Shown here: positions 61,702 through 64,000 of the stretch, in pieces
Layout of the letters: every line of letters begins with the position of its first letter
Position numbering within the stretch: the first letter of the stretch is position 1
Source of the DNA: Candidatus Poribacteria bacterium
GTDB lineage: Bacteria > Poribacteria > WGA-4E > WGA-3G
Reading direction: 5' to 3'
DNA length: 64,000 nucleotides
NCBI GenBank assembly: GCA_022821725.1
Contig: JAJEDB010000043.1
Coordinates: 62,001 to 126,000 of the forward strand
The notes under the pieces: model-generated
What the model saw: only the letters and a program-made list of their open reading frames with translations
Told to the model about the DNA's origin: nothing
The model's database searches: none
Program-made: the position numbers and the translations under genes

Positions 61702-61740
61702 AAAAAAGCCTCCAAGGTTGGCGGCTTTTCTTGTTTTTTT
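61702..61740 (+). terminator. Intrinsic terminator of the DUF3500 gene
   Basis: AAAAGCC (61704-61710) pairs with GGCTTTT (61723-61729), followed by a T-rich run ending at 61740. Confidence 0.72.
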
Positions 61741-61819
61741 ACGCAGTCTCTTTATCGGGCAGATTTCAGGTTACCCCAGATTGTGGCTAACTTGTTGGCG
61801 GGTTCATTTTTTCTCCTTA

Positions 61820-63364
61820 TCACCGATTACCAATCATTTCACGACTTTCATCCGCGCCAAAGCAGAAAATATATCGGTCACTGGAGCCGATATAAAGCAA
61901 GCCGTTGGCAACCGCGGGTGAGGAATACAGATCTATGTTTCTATTAATTATTCTTGTATCAAATTCCCATTGCACTTTTCCAGTATCAGTGGAAAGCGCA
62001 TAGATGTACCCGTCTTTCGTTGCCGCATAGAGAGTATCCATTGTTACAGCGGGTGAGGAAACAACCGGTCCCCCAAGATCCGTTTTCCAGTTGAGTTTTC
62101 CATCTGTTGACTGGAGAGAGTAGACGTATCCATCGCGCGAACCAAAAGTGACATAACCGTTCTGAATTGCGATTGCCGTCAAGACAGCATCTTCTGCCTC
62201 ATGCTCCCATAGGATGTCGCCGGTTTCCGTGTCAAACGCGACAACCTTACCTGCGGGTATCGGCGCACTCTCCGAAAAATTGCCCCTTCCAAGCCCAAAA
62301 AAGACTCTATTTTCCTCCGCACTGGGACTCCCCCACACAGAATACGGCATCTGTTTCGACCATACCTCAGCACCTGTTTGCGCATCGACAGCGTAAATCC
62401 GATAATCCCCATACCCTGTGCCGAAGTAAACTTTGTCCTTATGCAGAACAGGCGACATGTCGGCGTGAACCGCCGGATAGTGCCAAATTTGTTCTCCCTC
62501 TAAGGCATCAATACAGTAGACCCCATCCGCACCCGCTGTGAAGTAGAGTTTCCCCTGATGGATGAACGGCGTTGATTCAACGTGACTCGTTGTTGGGAAT
62601 GACCAAATCTGTTCACCTGTGCGGGCATCAAGGCATCGGAGATGGCAATTGCTATCGTGGTGATACCCTTCACCGATGTAGACCCTGCCACCCGCAACCG
62701 CAGGCGATGAAAATATTGGGGTCGGAGACGTATGCCGCCAGAGAATTTTCTGCGATTCTGTATCAATACAGTAAGTCGCGCCGCCTAACGAAAAGATCGA
62801 ACCGTGCGCAGAACCGATATAGAGGCGGTTCCCAACAACCGCTGGAGACGAGGAGAAATCAACCGCCATCGGCTCTTCATCTTTGAAAACCCATGCGGGT
62901 GTTCCGGTTGTTGGTCCCGAGAGAGCGTCCAGATGTCCAGTTCGACTTTTTCCACCTCGGAAAGTTGACCAGGAAGTGTTTGCCTTTCTGTTTCCTATTT
63001 CGGTTCTGCGGACCATCGTTTCAGGGGATGATGTCATTGGACTTAAGGTCATCCGAACGAGTGTATAAGATCCCCAACCGAATCCAACGAGGAAAATGAC
63101 GCTTAGGATAGAGGCGGTAATTTTATGCGCAGTCGCAAAGTCCCGGAACCTATAGAAAAGCATTTTGGTTGTATCCCGTGCGAACACGAGTCCAGTGATA
63201 AGGGCAACCCCGACAAAAGCAAGGATCTGCGGGACGATGCTTAGCAGTGCCGTGAGCGGTCCCAGCAGCTGCGGAATGACCGCGTGTGCCGGTTTTGCAG
63301 AAACACAGAGCAGAAAGAATAGACTCAGCAGCGCGGTTATCGGTCTTCGGTTCAGTTTCTTCAT
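61820..63364 (-). CDS. Membrane-anchored PQQ/BamB-type beta-propeller protein
   Basis: 514 residues. A signal-peptide-like N-terminus (about 1-28, ending AHA) is followed by two hydrophobic segments (about 32-60 and 82-108). The rest is a repeat protein with PQQ-type blades: GNRLYIGSAHGSIFSL, GGRVYIGEGYH, YCIDALEGEQIW, YAVDAQTGAEVWSKQM and others. Such propellers are often substrate-binding or scaffold domains rather than quinone enzymes. It is 15 bases after the gene at 63379 on the same strand, so the two may form an operon. Confidence 0.85.
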   Translation of the reverse strand: MKKLNRRPITALLSLFFLLCVSAKPAHAVIPQLLGPLTALLSIVPQILAFVGVALITGLVFARDTTKMLFYRFRDFATAHKITASILSVIFLVGFGWGSYTLVRMTLSPMTSSPETMVRRTEIGNRKANTSWSTFRGGKSRTGHLDALSGPTTGTPAWVFKDEEPMAVDFSSSPAVVGNRLYIGSAHGSIFSLGGATYCIDTESQKILWRHTSPTPIFSSPAVAGGRVYIGEGYHHDSNCHLRCLDARTGEQIWSFPTTSHVESTPFIHQGKLYFTAGADGVYCIDALEGEQIWHYPAVHADMSPVLHKDKVYFGTGYGDYRIYAVDAQTGAEVWSKQMPYSVWGSPSAEENRVFFGLGRGNFSESAPIPAGKVVAFDTETGDILWEHEAEDAVLTAIAIQNGYVTFGSRDGYVYSLQSTDGKLNWKTDLGGPVVSSPAVTMDTLYAATKDGYIYALSTDTGKVQWEFDTRIINRNIDLYSSPAVANGLLYIGSSDRYIFCFGADESREMIGNR

Positions 63365-63378
63365 TTGATTTTCCTCTG

Positions 63379-64000
63379 CTATTCGGATTCTTCCAAAAAT
63401 CGGACAGCGAAATGGACCAAATTCTCAAGCATTCGACGGTTCTTAGAGACCCGAGCGTTATTCTGATTGTAGAGGTTGGTGACCAGATACATCCCTTTGC
63501 CGTGTTTCAACTTAGCAACAACGATCTCTTTGCCAGCATTGGTTGTCGCGAGGATTTCATATTTTTCATTCCAGCCTCTCCATGAGTCATCGAGGGCAAG
63601 TTGCCCTGACCGGATACGGTTGGGTGTCTTAAAGAGATCCCCTGCATGGGAGGCGATTTGGAAATCGTTCCGAGATGGACTTTCTACACCGGTGAGTGGT
63701 TCCGGTAGCCAACCGCTGCCGCACGGACGTTCCTTATCACTATCCTGTCCAGAGGCGATGACGATACCACCGTTCTTCACGAAATCCTTAATCCGATCCT
63801 CCTGTTTCCTGTTAAGCCGGTATCTTCCTTCGGAAAGTGAACGGAACCCGATCCATAAAATGTCTGCTTCTCGGAGTGCCGGTAAATTACGGTCAGTCGT
63901 CGCGTGATACACAAAACCGAAATCGGCAACGGCATCAAGTTCGGCAATGGCGCGCGGTTCTGCGTCATATCTATCGGTTTTGAGGAGTAGGAGTTCAAGC
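63379..64000 (-). CDS. Glutamine-amidotransferase-like (ThuA/DUF4159-like) protein, cut by the window edge
   Basis: The reading frame is open to base 64000, so the start lies outside the window; about 206 residues are visible. The fold looks like a class I glutamine amidotransferase-like domain: LPALREADILWIGFRSLS, then IKDFVKNGGIVIASGQDSD and later GKEIVVAKLKHGKGMYLVTNLYN. No catalytic Cys is seen in the visible part. Similar domains occur in ThuA and DUF4159-like proteins and in the BatA-like protein here. A GTG at 63912 is in frame but not needed. Function unknown. Confidence 0.65.
   Translation of the reverse strand, partial: LELLLLKTDRYDAEPRAIAELDAVADFGFVYHATTDRNLPALREADILWIGFRSLSEGRYRLNRKQEDRIKDFVKNGGIVIASGQDSDKERPCGSGWLPEPLTGVESPSRNDFQIASHAGDLFKTPNRIRSGQLALDDSWRGWNEKYEILATTNAGKEIVVAKLKHGKGMYLVTNLYNQNNARVSKNRRMLENLVHFAVRFLEESE

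Noticed and set aside
1..64000. CRISPR array or prophage
   Set aside because: No regularly spaced direct repeats of CRISPR size, no cas genes, integrase, capsid, portal or terminase were seen; the repeats present are dispersed and irregular.

Overview
The window looks like chromosomal DNA from a Gram-negative-type bacterium. The gene mix suggests Candidatus Poribacteria or a close relative: five phytanoyl-CoA-dioxygenase-like proteins, three sulfatase-fold enzymes, large polytopic membrane proteins of the DUF6785/6784 kind, VCBS/ASPIC proteins, and many lipoprotein or Sec signals. This placement is an inference from gene content; there is no rRNA gene to confirm it. Promoters are ordinary TTGACA/TATAAT types, and starts are mostly ATG with some GTG and TTG.

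Layout. 1-5 kb: the end of biotin synthase, an AT-rich type II restriction-modification pair, serS, and tRNA-Asp and tRNA-Val in one short transcript. 5-9 kb: a lipoprotein N-acetylmuramoyl-alanine amidase overlapping a GHL10-type glycoside hydrolase. 9-24 kb: an accessory catabolic region with two FGly-type sulfatases, a rhamnonate-dehydratase-like enolase, three PhyH-type dioxygenases (one at 4.8 kb), a VOC protein, an amidase, an SMP-30-like lactonase, a Gfo/Idh oxidoreductase and two paralogous membrane proteins. 24-28 kb: a small coiled-coil membrane protein, an SF1 helicase with a GIY-YIG nuclease domain inserted in it, and a CopG-like gene coupled to a truncated HNH endonuclease. 28-34 kb: purQ, purL, a PEP-hydrolase-family protein and a sulfatase-fold enzyme that has lost the Cys/Arg signature. 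34-44 kb: a PhyH gene divergent from a SufR-like regulator, a four-cluster ferredoxin, a DUF4381-like protein, an RsbW/RsbV/RsbU partner-switching set, then DUF58 and BatA-like proteins. 44-56 kb: housekeeping genes (rph, rdgB, efp, accB, accC), exported TPR/beta-propeller/VCBS proteins, and pncB. 56-64 kb: a TPR protein, an ECF sigma/anti-sigma pair, a DUF3500 protein, a PQQ-type beta-propeller protein, and a protein running off the end.

The most striking signal outside the genes is a dispersed repeat (about 17 copies) whose core reads, in the sense direction, CTGACCGAACCGCAAGGAA followed by an A/T stretch. It supplies the Shine-Dalgarno sequence directly in front of many start codons, is often preceded by a GC-rich hairpin, and also occurs in reverse orientation abutting stop codons. 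Two 90-bp miniature inverted-repeat elements, a 231-bp inverted-repeat element and several REP-like hairpins add to the repeat load.

No CRISPR array, rRNA, complete insertion sequence or prophage was seen.
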